DNA of 64,000 nucleotides from assembly GCF_003590645.1 (NCBI RefSeq), contig NZ_CP031834.1:3162501-3226500 (forward strand). Reading direction: 5' to 3'. The notes beneath the pieces were generated by a model, which had not been told where the DNA came from, ran no database searches, and was given only the letters and a program-made list of their open reading frames with translations. Position 1 is the first letter of the stretch. The number at the start of each line of letters is the position of its first letter. Origin of the DNA: Mesorhizobium sp. DCY119. Lineage in GTDB: Bacteria > Pseudomonadota > Alphaproteobacteria > Rhizobiales > Rhizobiaceae. This document shows positions 23,493 through 32,507 of the stretch, in pieces. Position numbers and translations under genes: made by a program.

Positions 23493-25655
23493 TCACAACC
23501 CCGATCTCAAATCCGCGACATTGGGCGCCGGCAGTTTCAGGATTTGCCGCGCGGTATTAAAGACCGCATCGGCGATATGCGCATGACCTTCCGCGGTCGG
23601 ATGAAACGGGCCGCCAAGGCAGGCTTCGATCAGGTCGAGCAGGCCCCATTGTCCGGTTGGCGGTGGCGAGCCGTTGGCTTTGTATTGCACGAAAAGGCAG
23701 ATGTCGTTGAGGGTGCGGAACCAGCGCTCGCGCGGTGCATAGGCGCGCGTGTCGCGCAGCCGGTTGAAGCCGGTTTCGCGATTTTCGGCAAAGGGCTCGA
23801 AATCCGACCAGCGGTTTACCGGACTGGCGAAGTGATAATAGGGCAGCATCAGGTTCTCGGCCGCCGAGACATTGCCGTTGGCATCTCGCTTCTGCGCGCA
23901 TATGCCATGCTTCGCGAACGGCTCGCGGTGGGCGTCGACGAAGTACCAGTTTCCGGCCCGCGCGGCGTCGCGGGTGGCCGGATAAAGAACCTCGTTGGCG
24001 AAGCGGCTGACCAGCCGCAATTCGGGCACGTCGATCGACAGCACGCCGCCGACATTGAACCCTTCGAGCCGCTCGCGCGGATCGCTTTCGCCACAAAGGC
24101 GGCCGTTTTCGTTGAACTCGACCTTGGGAAAGGCCGTCAGGACGATATTGGGCTTGCCGGCGTCCCCTTTGACGATCGGGATCGGCGCCAGCGCCTTGCG
24201 CAAGGCGGCAAAGCGCGCCGGCAATTCCTGCGCTCGCTCCTGCGCGCGGTCGATGCCATGCGCCTTGGTCAGTCGCGCGGCCAGGCGGATAAGGTCATTG
24301 CCCTGCGCCCTGGCGCGAATTTCCGTGTTGAGGTTGGCATAAGGCGGCCGCGTCTTGGTCAGGGTATCGACGATCAGCGGCGTGAAGCCGATATCGTTGC
24401 CGCCGATCGAGACGATCAGCAGGTCGACCGGCCGAAGGAATTTTCCGCTGGGGCAATCGAGCAGGCTTACGCTGCGCACCGGCCGGCCGTTCGGGGCGGT
24501 CACCGGCTGATCCAGCGAGATCGTGCGACGCGGAAGCCTGCGCATCAGGTCGTCGCTGCAGAGCTCGACCATCAGGCGGTCGACCTGGGGCATGTTGCGA
24601 CGCAGCCGACCGCCGGCGGTGAAATAGCTGGGCTCGACAGTCTCGACGCCGGCATAAGGAAACAGAAAGCCCTCGGTCAGTTCCGCGCCCGAACAGGCAA
24701 AGCCGAGGAAGGTCACCGCCGAATGCTTGACGTCGCTAAGCGCGATCTCCAGAGCCGTGCGCAGATGGTAGCTATAGGCGGAACGGTGGCATTTGCGGTC
24801 GAGCCAGCCGGCCGGCCCGTTCTGGTAGCGCACCGGAAGCGAATAGGCAGCGTTCGAGCGTATTGCCTGGGTGTCGGGATCGTAAAGATAGGAGATGTTG
24901 AGCCCGGCCCGGCGCGAAAAGCGGTCGATCTCAACCGGCGTGTCGGGATTGCCCTCGCCCGAGGAATAGCTGTCGCCCATGCCGACGACCAGGCGGTCGC
25001 GTACCCATATCGGCTCATGCGAGACATTCGTGCCGTCGGGCAGTTGCACGGTCACCGCCACGCCGCGCTGCGCCTCGGGGACATCCGGCTCGAAGGGAAT
25101 GCGTGTCTCGACATCCGCGGCGCAGGGCTTTTCCGCCGTGGCGACGAGCGCGCTACCGTCGATGAAGATCGCCCTCGCCGCCTGCCATTTGCATTGCCCC
25201 GACGGTGGTTCGGTCAGCGACAGGATGACGGTATGGCGCTGCGGCCTGACATAGTCGGTGCGCAGCGATGCGCCGAAACTGTCGCTCCTGCAGGAGGCGT
25301 GCCATTGCTGGCGGCTGTCCCAGCAGGTGGCGCGACGGCGGTTGATGTGATGCGCCCACCCCCGCTCCGGCCGGCCGGCACTGCGCGGATTGGCGTAAAG
25401 CGTCGAATCCTGGCTGTACCATTCGCGCAACCAGCGCGGATCGTTCAGCGAACGTTCGAGATCGGACACCGCGGTTGCCGACAGCGCGCCGCCATTGGCG
25501 GCCATGACATCGGCCATGGCCTCGCGCTGCATGTCGAAGTCGCGGGTTTCGATGAAGTAGCGGAACGGGTGGTCTACGCGCCAGTCGATTGCCGGCGCGG
25601 CGTGTACAGCGGTCGATATGGAGAAAAGCAAAGCAATAAGAACAAGACGAAGCAT
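23493..25655 (-). CDS. Secreted SGNH/GDSL hydrolase family protein
   Basis: A 720-aa exported protein with a signal peptide (residues 1-20, ending VHAA). The SGNH blocks are visible: Ser229 in GMGDSYSSGEGN (block I), GGND in VSIGGNDIGF (about 418-421, block III) and His in FHPTAEGHAHIAD (about 685-691, block V; the usual D-x-x-H is replaced by H-P-T-A-E-G-H). Several Cys pairs suggest disulfides in the periplasm or outside. The N-terminal 200 residues are not recognised. It probably hydrolyses an ester or acyl group on lipid or polysaccharide; substrate unknown. Confidence 0.82.
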   Translation of the reverse strand: MLRLVLIALLFSISTAVHAAPAIDWRVDHPFRYFIETRDFDMQREAMADVMAANGGALSATAVSDLERSLNDPRWLREWYSQDSTLYANPRSAGRPERGWAHHINRRRATCWDSRQQWHASCRSDSFGASLRTDYVRPQRHTVILSLTEPPSGQCKWQAARAIFIDGSALVATAEKPCAADVETRIPFEPDVPEAQRGVAVTVQLPDGTNVSHEPIWVRDRLVVGMGDSYSSGEGNPDTPVEIDRFSRRAGLNISYLYDPDTQAIRSNAAYSLPVRYQNGPAGWLDRKCHRSAYSYHLRTALEIALSDVKHSAVTFLGFACSGAELTEGFLFPYAGVETVEPSYFTAGGRLRRNMPQVDRLMVELCSDDLMRRLPRRTISLDQPVTAPNGRPVRSVSLLDCPSGKFLRPVDLLIVSIGGNDIGFTPLIVDTLTKTRPPYANLNTEIRARAQGNDLIRLAARLTKAHGIDRAQERAQELPARFAALRKALAPIPIVKGDAGKPNIVLTAFPKVEFNENGRLCGESDPRERLEGFNVGGVLSIDVPELRLVSRFANEVLYPATRDAARAGNWYFVDAHREPFAKHGICAQKRDANGNVSAAENLMLPYYHFASPVNRWSDFEPFAENRETGFNRLRDTRAYAPRERWFRTLNDICLFVQYKANGSPPPTGQWGLLDLIEACLGGPFHPTAEGHAHIADAVFNTARQILKLPAPNVADLRSGL

Positions 25656-25738
25656 GCCACTATACCTCGCATATCGAAGATTATGTCTCCGATAAAAAGG
25701 AATAGAGGCGCTTTACCCTCATTTCAATCAGGTCGGCA

Positions 25739-26680
25739 TCATTCTTGTGAGGTAACCGGAAGGCCGGGCTTTCCGGATTCACTGGGATGAAGACGGACAT
25801 AATCCAGCTTCAGGTCCTGCGAAGTCTTGCGCGAACCGTCGTGGCTCCAGCCCGGCGGCTGGAACAGGTAGGAGAGGCGCTGGTGCAAGGTCAGGCCGGG
25901 TGCTGCGGCGTCGCGGAACATGCCAACCCATTCGTGGAACGCGACTTTCACCGGGTTGAACGTGCCGATATTCTTGACGATGCCATAGCGTGGCAGGTCC
26001 TCGGGCAATTCCTCGACGAAAGTCCCGAACATGCGGTCCCAGATGATCAGCGTGCCGGCGTAATTGGCATCGAGATAGCGCGGGTTGGTGGCGTGGTGGA
26101 CGCGGTGGTGCGACGGCGTGTTGAAGATCATTTCGAACCAGCCCCACATCCTGCCGATCGTCTCGGTATGGATCCAGAACTGCCAGACAAGGTTGAAGCC
26201 GAAGACGAAGGCGATCACCGCCGGGTGGAAACCGAGCAGCACCAGCGGCACCTGCAAGATGAACATGCCGGTGAAAAGGCCGGTCCAGCTCTGCCTCAGC
26301 GCCGTGGAGAGGTTGTAGTGCTGGCTGGAATGATGGTTGACGTGCTCGGCCCAGACCCAGCGCACGCGGTGCGCTATGCGGTGGTACCAGTAGTAGCGCA
26401 GGTCATCGAGCAGGAACGCCGCCAGGAACACCCAGACCGAAAGGCCGAGATCAAAGAAGCGGAACTGCCAGACCCAGAGCAGCGCCGTGTAGGAAACGAC
26501 ACCGAGCAGGATGCCGGCGACGACATTGCCGGTGCCCATCATCAGGCTGGTCAGCGTATCGCGCGTCTCGAAAGCGCCCCTGGCCCTGCCCGTACGCACC
26601 AGCCAAAGCTCGATCAGGATGGCGACGACGAAGAAGGGAATCGCAAGCTGCGTAACCTGCGGGAAATCGTAATTTTCCAT
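25739..26680 (-). CDS. Sterol desaturase/fatty acid hydroxylase superfamily membrane protein
   Basis: A 313-aa integral membrane protein. The His-cluster di-iron motifs are present: HRIAH (about 101-105), EHVNHHSSQH (about 112-121) and HHRVHH (about 192-197). They lie between about four or five hydrophobic segments. The substrate in bacteria is often a lipid (ornithine lipid, hopanoid or carotenoid hydroxylation) and cannot be assigned here. ATG 26680 shares its A with the TGA of the upstream small membrane protein gene, so the two are cotranslated. Confidence 0.9.
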   Translation of the reverse strand: MENYDFPQVTQLAIPFFVVAILIELWLVRTGRARGAFETRDTLTSLMMGTGNVVAGILLGVVSYTALLWVWQFRFFDLGLSVWVFLAAFLLDDLRYYWYHRIAHRVRWVWAEHVNHHSSQHYNLSTALRQSWTGLFTGMFILQVPLVLLGFHPAVIAFVFGFNLVWQFWIHTETIGRMWGWFEMIFNTPSHHRVHHATNPRYLDANYAGTLIIWDRMFGTFVEELPEDLPRYGIVKNIGTFNPVKVAFHEWVGMFRDAAAPGLTLHQRLSYLFQPPGWSHDGSRKTSQDLKLDYVRLHPSESGKPGLPVTSQE

Positions 26681-27102
26681 CAAGATGCTTCTCTCTTTGC
26701 AGGTTGCAGCACGTTGCGAACCGCGCTCGCATCGGTAGCGTCGGCGAAGGTGAAATCTCCGCCGGCCCAGGTGAAATCCTTGAGCCGGATCGACAAGCCT
26801 TTCGGGTCGGAACTCGTCAGCGAAACGACGTCGGATTGCGTCACGATGCGCGTCAGGAACTTGTCGCCGAAGCTCTGGACGATGCCGGTTCGGTCGCCGT
26901 CGAGTTCCAGAAACGCCGTCTTGCCATCGGCGGTCAGCCGAACGGTCCAGATTGTTTCTTCCGGAAAATCCTCGCCAAAGCGCCGTTTCGCGTCGTCAAC
27001 GGCAGTGATCGACGAGCCCTTGCTGCCGCCGGTCAGATGGACGGCGAGAACACACAAAGCGATCCCGACAACCACGATGGCGACGAGTACAGGCAAGCTC
27101 AT
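26680..27102 (-). CDS. Conserved hypothetical membrane-anchored protein
   Basis: A 140-aa protein with one N-terminal transmembrane helix (about 3-23) and a soluble domain (ETIWTVRLTADGKTAFLELD, SFGDKFLTRIVTQSDVVSL) resembling a small beta-rich fold. I do not recognise the family. It is fused by TGATG overlap to the downstream sterol desaturase-like gene, suggesting a functional pair at the membrane. Confidence 0.75.
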   Translation of the reverse strand: MSLPVLVAIVVVGIALCVLAVHLTGGSKGSSITAVDDAKRRFGEDFPEETIWTVRLTADGKTAFLELDGDRTGIVQSFGDKFLTRIVTQSDVVSLTSSDPKGLSIRLKDFTWAGGDFTFADATDASAVRNVLQPAKREAS

Positions 27103-27197
27103 GGGCCGAAATTCTCCTCCCGACCGAAGCGTCCAGCTATCCGCGGCGGCGTCGCGAGAGAAATATCATAATTGACGTTTACGTCAAAGGAGTTTCA

Positions 27198-28040
27198 TCA
27201 CCAACCGCGCGTGGCACGGCGAAAGAGAATCCATTGCCGGCGCCAGGCCGAGATTTCCGACACCGACGTCAACGCTTTCGCGGGCGCTTTGCCGAGTTTC
27301 TGCAGATAATCGCCTGCCAGCGTAGCCGGCAGAAAGGCTGGCCGCAGCGTATCGGGAAGATCGCGCGCTCCACGCTCGAAGGTGGTGCGATGGTCTTGTG
27401 CAAGCGCGATCATCGCCTCAACCGCACGGGAAGCCCCTGCCCCACCGTCGCCTGTCAGGAACTCTTCCGGCGAAGAACCGGCGGCCGCGAGAATATCCTT
27501 CGGCACGAAGCACTGCCCGCGCGCGCGGTGGATCGGCATCAGGCGCAGGAGGCCGGTGATGGCCTGCGCGCAGCCGGCATGGCCTGCGAGTTCGGCGAAT
27601 TTCGGCGCGGCTTGCGGATCGAGGATCATCGACGCAAGCTGGATAAGTGCTGCAGCCGTTTCGCCGCAATAGCCTTCGAGGTCGTTTCTCGACGGCATCG
27701 GATCGTCGTAGAGATCGAAAATCCGCGCATCGAGATAGTTCTGGAAGGCACTTTGCGGCAGACCGTAAGTCGCAATCGTGCCGACCAGCGCTTCGGCCAC
27801 GGGATGACCTGACGCTGCTTCAACGGAGCCAGCAGCGATCACGTCGCGCCACCATTGCAGACGCACCTCTCCGGGCAGCGCTTCGCGGATGCGGTCGCGA
27901 ACGCCGGCAATCTCCGCGTTGAAAGCATAAAGGGCAAAAAGACCGGTGCGGCTGGCTTCAGGCGCATAAAGCGCCGAGAGGTAACGATCCCGGTCGGCAG
28001 CGCGCACCGCCTCCATCACGATCTGGGCGTGATCACTCAT
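27198..28040 (-). CDS. Squalene/phytoene synthase-like protein (NDUFAF6-type)
   Basis: A 280-aa member of the squalene/phytoene synthase fold: FALYAFNAEIAGVRDRI near the N-terminus, LQWWRDVI, and DARIFDLYDDPMPSRNDLEGYCGETAAALIQL in the middle. Head-to-head prenyl synthases need two D-x-x-x-D motifs. Here the first is replaced by N-A-E-I-A, so catalysis is doubtful. The closest functional analogue is NDUFAF6, a mitochondrial complex I assembly factor. Its neighbour encodes an NDUFAF3-like protein, which supports that reading. Confidence 0.85.
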   Translation of the reverse strand: MSDHAQIVMEAVRAADRDRYLSALYAPEASRTGLFALYAFNAEIAGVRDRIREALPGEVRLQWWRDVIAAGSVEAASGHPVAEALVGTIATYGLPQSAFQNYLDARIFDLYDDPMPSRNDLEGYCGETAAALIQLASMILDPQAAPKFAELAGHAGCAQAITGLLRLMPIHRARGQCFVPKDILAAAGSSPEEFLTGDGGAGASRAVEAMIALAQDHRTTFERGARDLPDTLRPAFLPATLAGDYLQKLGKAPAKALTSVSEISAWRRQWILFRRATRGW

Positions 28041-28041
28041 G

Positions 28042-28428
28042 TCAATCGACGGCTATCAAAGCTGCTGCGACCGCGCGGTCTTCCGCGAGCAGCACATTGT
28101 AGGTCCGCACGGCAGCACCGGTAGACATCGGATCGGAGGAGATGCGCGCCTCTTTCAACGCCGCCTTGAGTGCGGCCGGCAAAGGCCGCAAATCCTTGCC
28201 CGTTCCGACCAGCAGGATTTCGACATCGCCGGCTTCCGAAAGAAGCCGCGCAAAATCTTCTGCTGTCAGCGCGTTCGGATCTGCCGGTTCCCAACCGTAA
28301 ATGCCGGACGGAAGGCAAAGAATCGAGCCGCGATGCGACATGTCGGCAAAGCGAAAACCGCCGTTGCCATAGGCTTCGATCGGCGCGCGGCCGGGGAAAT
28401 GTGCTTCTCGAATGAAGATGCCCGACAT
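28042..28428 (-). CDS. Mth938-like domain protein (NDUFAF3 homologue)
   Basis: A 128-aa protein of the Mth938/DUF498 family (GGFRFADMSHRGSILCLPSG, EILLVGTGKDLRPLP, ALIAVD). The mitochondrial member NDUFAF3 is a complex I assembly factor. ATG 28428 (MSGIFIREAHFPG) is chosen because it opens directly into the conserved domain. It lies 10 bp after secDF and 1 bp before the NDUFAF6-type gene. The secDF-NDUFAF3-NDUFAF6 order recurs in alphaproteobacteria, suggesting a link between membrane insertion and respiratory complex assembly. Confidence 0.88.
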   Translation of the reverse strand: MSGIFIREAHFPGRAPIEAYGNGGFRFADMSHRGSILCLPSGIYGWEPADPNALTAEDFARLLSEAGDVEILLVGTGKDLRPLPAALKAALKEARISSDPMSTGAAVRTYNVLLAEDRAVAAALIAVD

Positions 28429-28438
28429 TGTTGCCTGC

Positions 28439-30985
28439 TTAAGAATTCGACGGCTGGGCCGTCCGCACGACATTGGTGTCGTTGTCGAACGTATCCGGGC
28501 GCGGCTTGAACAGGATCAACAATGGACCAGCGACAAAGATCGACGAGTAGGTGCCGAACACAACGCCGAAAATCAATGCCAGCGCGAAGGAGCTGATGAT
28601 CTCGCCGCCGAAAAGATAAAGCGCAATCAGCGCCAGCAGCGTCGTCGCGCCCGTCAGGATAGTGCGCGACAAGGTCTGGTTCAGCGACAGGTCCACGACA
28701 TCCCGGATCGACATCGTCCTGAACTTTGCCAGGTTTTCGCGAACGCGGTCATAGACCACGACGGTGTCGTTGATCGAATAGCCGATGATGGTGAGGATTG
28801 CAGCGATGCTGGCGAGGTTGAAGTCGATGCCGGTGATGACATAGAAGCCGATCATGGCGATGACGTCGTGAACCGTCGATATGACCGCGCCCAGGCCGAA
28901 CTGCCATTTGAACCGTACCCAGATATAGATGAGCATCGCCGCCAGTGCTGCGAGTACAGCCAGGGCGCCGGCTTTTGCCAGTTCGTTCGAGACGTTCGGG
29001 CCGACAACCTCGACCCGGCGGAAGTCATAATCCTCGCCCACGGCAAGCCGCGCCTTTTCGACGGCGGACTGTTCGGCATTGTCGCCGCCGCCCTGCGCCG
29101 CGATCTTGACGAGGAGATCACGCGGCGATCCGAAGCCTTGCACCTGCACCTCGCCGAGATTGACCTCACCCAGGCGATCTCGCACGTCCGCCGCATCGGC
29201 TGAGCCGGTCTTGGCCCGCATCTCGATGACCGACCCGCCCAGGAAATCGACCCCGTAGTTCAAGTCCCTGGTCACGAACAGCACCGCGGTGCCGATCGAC
29301 AGGATGGCCGAAAGAGCGAACGCATATTTGCGCATCTTCATGAACGGAATTCTGGTGTCGTCCGGCACGAATTTGACGATGCCGCGCGGGATTTCGGTCG
29401 GCCGTGTCCGGCGCAGCCAGAACGAGATCATCCAGCGCGTGAAGGTGAATGCAGTGAAGACAGTAGTGATGATGCCGACGGCCAGGGTGATGGCAAAGCC
29501 GCGCACCGCACCTGAGCCGAGGTAAAAGAGGATCGCCGCTGCAATGAGCGTGGTGACGTTGGCGTCGATGACGGTGGCCATGGCCCGCGAGAAGCCGGCA
29601 TCGAGCGACTGCACGAGAGATTTTCCCTGCCGCCGTTCGTCCTTGACGCGCTCATAGATGAGAACGTTGGAATCGACCGCCATACCCATGGTGAGGATGA
29701 TGCCGGCAATGCCGGGAATGGTCAGCGCCAGACCGAACAGCGAAAGTATCGCGATGATCAGCACGACATTGGCAATGAGCGCCAGATTAGCGATGACGCC
29801 CAGGCCGCCATATGCGACCACCATGAAGACCAGCACGAGGAGACCGCCGATCAAGGCGGCAGTTGCACCGGCCTTGATGGAATCCGTACCGAGGTTAGGG
29901 GCGACCGTTCGCTCCTCGACGATCGTCAGCGGAGCCGGGAAGGCACCGGCGCGCAGCAATGCTGCCAGATCGGCCGCGCTCTCAGCACTGAAATTTCCGG
30001 CAATCTGGCCGACACCGCCGAGAATGGGCTCCCTGATCTGCGGGGCGGAAATAACCTGATTGTCGAGAACGACGGCAAACAGCCGGCCTACATTCTGCTG
30101 GGTGGCCTCGCCAAAGCGCGCGGTACCCTCGGGATTCAACTGGAAGGAAACCACCGGCTCGCCGTCGGAGCGGCTGATAGCCTGGGCGTCGATCAGGCTT
30201 TCGCCCGACACCATAATGCGATCTTCAATCAGATAGGCAGCGGGCGGATCGTCGGGGGAATACATCACCGTCGAATTGGCCGGCGGCTGCCCCGAAATCG
30301 CGTCCTGCACCGGCATGGTCTGGTCGACCATCTGGAAGGTCAGCTTGGCGGTCTGCCCCAGGATCTCCTTCAGGCGTTGCGGATCCTGAAGGCCCGGGAC
30401 CTGAACGAGGATACGGTTTGCGCCCTGCTGCTCGACGATCGGCGCGTTCGTGCCCAGTTCATTGACGCGGCGCGTGGCTACATCGACCGACTGCGCCAAT
30501 GCCGCCTCCGCGCGGTAGTCGATACCGCCGTCAGTCAGTGTATAGCGCAAAACGCCGGGCTGGGGTTCGTCCTGGGTCAATTCCTGCGTCGAACCGGTGC
30601 CGAACATACCGGAAGACACCGGCTGCAGCAGCGAATCGAGCGCGGCCTTTGCCTTGTCGACCTCATTTGCCTCGCGGATGCTGACCTGCACGCTCTTGTC
30701 GGCTCCGGTCAGGCCGGTGTAGCCGATCTTGGCGTCGCGCAATTTTGTGCGGATATCGTCGCGGGTTACCGCAAGGCGCTCGTTGATGAGGTCTTTGCGG
30801 TCAAGCGCCAGGAGAATGTGCGAGCCGCCCTGAAGGTCGAGGCCCAGCGTCATCGCACGCTTTGGCAGCCAATCCGGCAGCGCATCGAGCGTTGCCTTCG
30901 AAAACAGATTTGGGGCCGCAAAAAGCAGCCCCAAAATCACAATGGCCCAGATAGAAATCGTCTTCCAGCGCGAGAAATAGAGCAT
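28439..30985 (-). CDS. secDF: Protein translocase subunit SecDF (fused SecD and SecF)
   Basis: An 848-aa fusion. The SecD part spans about 1-530 with an N-terminal helix, the large periplasmic domain (LGLDLQGGSHILLALD) and five helices including AGIILTMGMAVDSNVLIYER. The SecF part spans about 560-840 (LNYGVDFLGGSVIEMRA, IGYSINDTVVVYDRVRENL). It uses the proton motive force to help SecYEG complete export. The gene follows yajC by 50 bp, as in most bacteria. Confidence 0.97.
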   Translation of the reverse strand: MLYFSRWKTISIWAIVILGLLFAAPNLFSKATLDALPDWLPKRAMTLGLDLQGGSHILLALDRKDLINERLAVTRDDIRTKLRDAKIGYTGLTGADKSVQVSIREANEVDKAKAALDSLLQPVSSGMFGTGSTQELTQDEPQPGVLRYTLTDGGIDYRAEAALAQSVDVATRRVNELGTNAPIVEQQGANRILVQVPGLQDPQRLKEILGQTAKLTFQMVDQTMPVQDAISGQPPANSTVMYSPDDPPAAYLIEDRIMVSGESLIDAQAISRSDGEPVVSFQLNPEGTARFGEATQQNVGRLFAVVLDNQVISAPQIREPILGGVGQIAGNFSAESAADLAALLRAGAFPAPLTIVEERTVAPNLGTDSIKAGATAALIGGLLVLVFMVVAYGGLGVIANLALIANVVLIIAILSLFGLALTIPGIAGIILTMGMAVDSNVLIYERVKDERRQGKSLVQSLDAGFSRAMATVIDANVTTLIAAAILFYLGSGAVRGFAITLAVGIITTVFTAFTFTRWMISFWLRRTRPTEIPRGIVKFVPDDTRIPFMKMRKYAFALSAILSIGTAVLFVTRDLNYGVDFLGGSVIEMRAKTGSADAADVRDRLGEVNLGEVQVQGFGSPRDLLVKIAAQGGGDNAEQSAVEKARLAVGEDYDFRRVEVVGPNVSNELAKAGALAVLAALAAMLIYIWVRFKWQFGLGAVISTVHDVIAMIGFYVITGIDFNLASIAAILTIIGYSINDTVVVYDRVRENLAKFRTMSIRDVVDLSLNQTLSRTILTGATTLLALIALYLFGGEIISSFALALIFGVVFGTYSSIFVAGPLLILFKPRPDTFDNDTNVVRTAQPSNS

Positions 30986-31035
30986 TTTGCCTCGTCAGTT
31001 CAGACGACTCTGCAGCCGAGTCTCCTCGTCAGAGA

Positions 31036-31353
31036 CTACTTCTTGGCGTTCTGGTTGGCGACAGGCTCACCCTTCACGCGCACATCGGCGATCGTCGAAC
31101 GCAGCGCGGTCACTTTTGTGCCGTTGCCAAGATCGATTTCCAGCTCATTGTCGTCGATGACCTTGGTCACCTTGCCGATGAAGCCACCGCCGGTGATAAC
31201 GGTATCGCCGCGGCGAACGGCAGCCAGCATCTCGCCGCGCTTCTTCAGCTGCGTACGCTGCGGACGGATGATCAGGAAATACATGATCACGAAGATCAGG
31301 ACGAACGGCAGAACGCTGATCAACATGTCGGGGCTTGCGCCTGTGCCTGGCAT
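31036..31353 (-). CDS. yajC: Preprotein translocase subunit YajC
   Basis: A 105-aa protein with one N-terminal membrane helix (about 10-30, ISVLPFVLIFVIMYFLIIRP) and the conserved RRGDTVITGGGFIGKVTKV segment. Partner of SecDF in the holotranslocon. Upstream lies the divergent DUF815 ATPase gene. Confidence 0.96.
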   Translation of the reverse strand: MPGTGASPDMLISVLPFVLIFVIMYFLIIRPQRTQLKKRGEMLAAVRRGDTVITGGGFIGKVTKVIDDNELEIDLGNGTKVTALRSTIADVRVKGEPVANQNAKK

Positions 31354-31532
31354 AAAAAACTCCTGAAAATTATGGGAGGGCCACTACCCCAGCCCTTCGT
31401 GAAAGTTGGCGGGAATATAGTCGCTAAAGCCACCTTTGCAACCGCGTAAGCGCCTTCGGCAGCCGCTTTCCCGGTCTGTTTGAGCGTGTTAGAGCGTTCG
31501 CGACGTTGTTTGCCACGAATGCGGAATGCGAA

Positions 31533-32408
31533 ATGACCGAAAATACCATCGAAACGCTCACCCAGAAGCTCGATCTTCTCATCGATGCTGTCAGCAAACT
31601 GGCGCCCCGCGCCGTGCCGCAGACGGACATCAATGAAGCCAACTGTTTTGTCTGGGCGGCCGATCCCGGCTTTCTGGAGCCGGTGCATCGCGTCAATCGC
31701 ATCGACATCGGCCTGATCCGCGGCGTCGACCGCGTACGCGACATCCTGGTCGACAATACCGAGCGGTTTGCCGCCGGCCTGCCGGCCAACAACGTGCTGC
31801 TCTGGGGCGCGCGTGGCATGGGCAAATCGTCGCTGGTCAAATCGGTGCATGCCTCCATCAACGCCTCGCGCAAGAAGGACGCGCCGCTCAAGCTGATCGA
31901 AATCCACCGCGAAGACATCGACACGCTGCCGAAGCTGATGACGATCCTGAAGGCAGCCCCCTTCCGCTTCATCCTGTTTTGCGACGATCTCTCCTTCGAC
32001 CACGACGACACGTCTTACAAGTCGCTGAAGGCCGCACTCGAGGGCGGTGTCGAAGGCCGCCCGGCCAATGTGATCTTCTATGCGACGTCGAATCGCCGGC
32101 ACCTGCTGCCGCGCGATATGATCGACAATGAGCGCTCGACGGCGATCAATCCGTCCGAGGCCGTCGAGGAGAAGGTATCGCTTTCGGATCGCTTCGGCCT
32201 CTGGCTCGGCTTCCACAAATGCTCGCAGGATGAATATCTTGAGATGGTCGACGGTTATGTCCGCTACCACGACCTCAAGATCGAACCGGATCTCCTGCGT
32301 GCCGACGCGCTGGAATGGGCGACGACGCGCGGCAGCCGCTCCGGGCGCGTGGCCTGGCAATTCATTCAAGATCTCGCCGGCCGGCTTGGTCAGCCGCTGA
32401 AAGACTGA
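31533..32408 (+). CDS. DUF815 AAA-type ATPase
   Basis: A 291-aa cytoplasmic P-loop protein. The Walker A motif is GARGMGKSSLV (about 92-102), the Walker B-like motif FILFCDDLSF (about 148-157) and a sensor-like segment NVIFYATSNRRHL follows. ATG 31533 (MTENTIE) is preferred to a TTG at 31506. The role of the family is unknown; the gene is widely conserved in proteobacteria. It is the only plus-strand gene between 22.3 and 49.1 kb. Confidence 0.9.
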   Translation: MTENTIETLTQKLDLLIDAVSKLAPRAVPQTDINEANCFVWAADPGFLEPVHRVNRIDIGLIRGVDRVRDILVDNTERFAAGLPANNVLLWGARGMGKSSLVKSVHASINASRKKDAPLKLIEIHREDIDTLPKLMTILKAAPFRFILFCDDLSFDHDDTSYKSLKAALEGGVEGRPANVIFYATSNRRHLLPRDMIDNERSTAINPSEAVEEKVSLSDRFGLWLGFHKCSQDEYLEMVDGYVRYHDLKIEPDLLRADALEWATTRGSRSGRVAWQFIQDLAGRLGQPLKD

Positions 32409-32443
32409 GCGTCTTCATGCGCTCATAGTCATTCCAGAATGCA

Positions 32444-32468
32444 AAAACCCGCCCCTGTCGGGGGCGGG
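32444..32468 (-). terminator. Intrinsic terminator of the nlpD-like/surE operon
   Basis: Stem CCCGCCCC (32449-32456)/GGGGCGGG (32461-32468) with loop TGTC, followed on the minus strand by five U (complement of AAAAA at 32444-32448). It may also stop the convergent DUF815 transcript. Confidence 0.85.
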
Positions 32469-32507
32469 CACAGATGATGGACCGGGATTCAGGGAGCCGG
32501 TAATCGT

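Noticed and set aside
23544-25790. 748-codon open frame on the plus strand opposite the SGNH hydrolase
   Set aside because: The opposite strand has a signal peptide and SGNH catalytic blocks; this frame has only low-complexity Arg/Gly/Val text.
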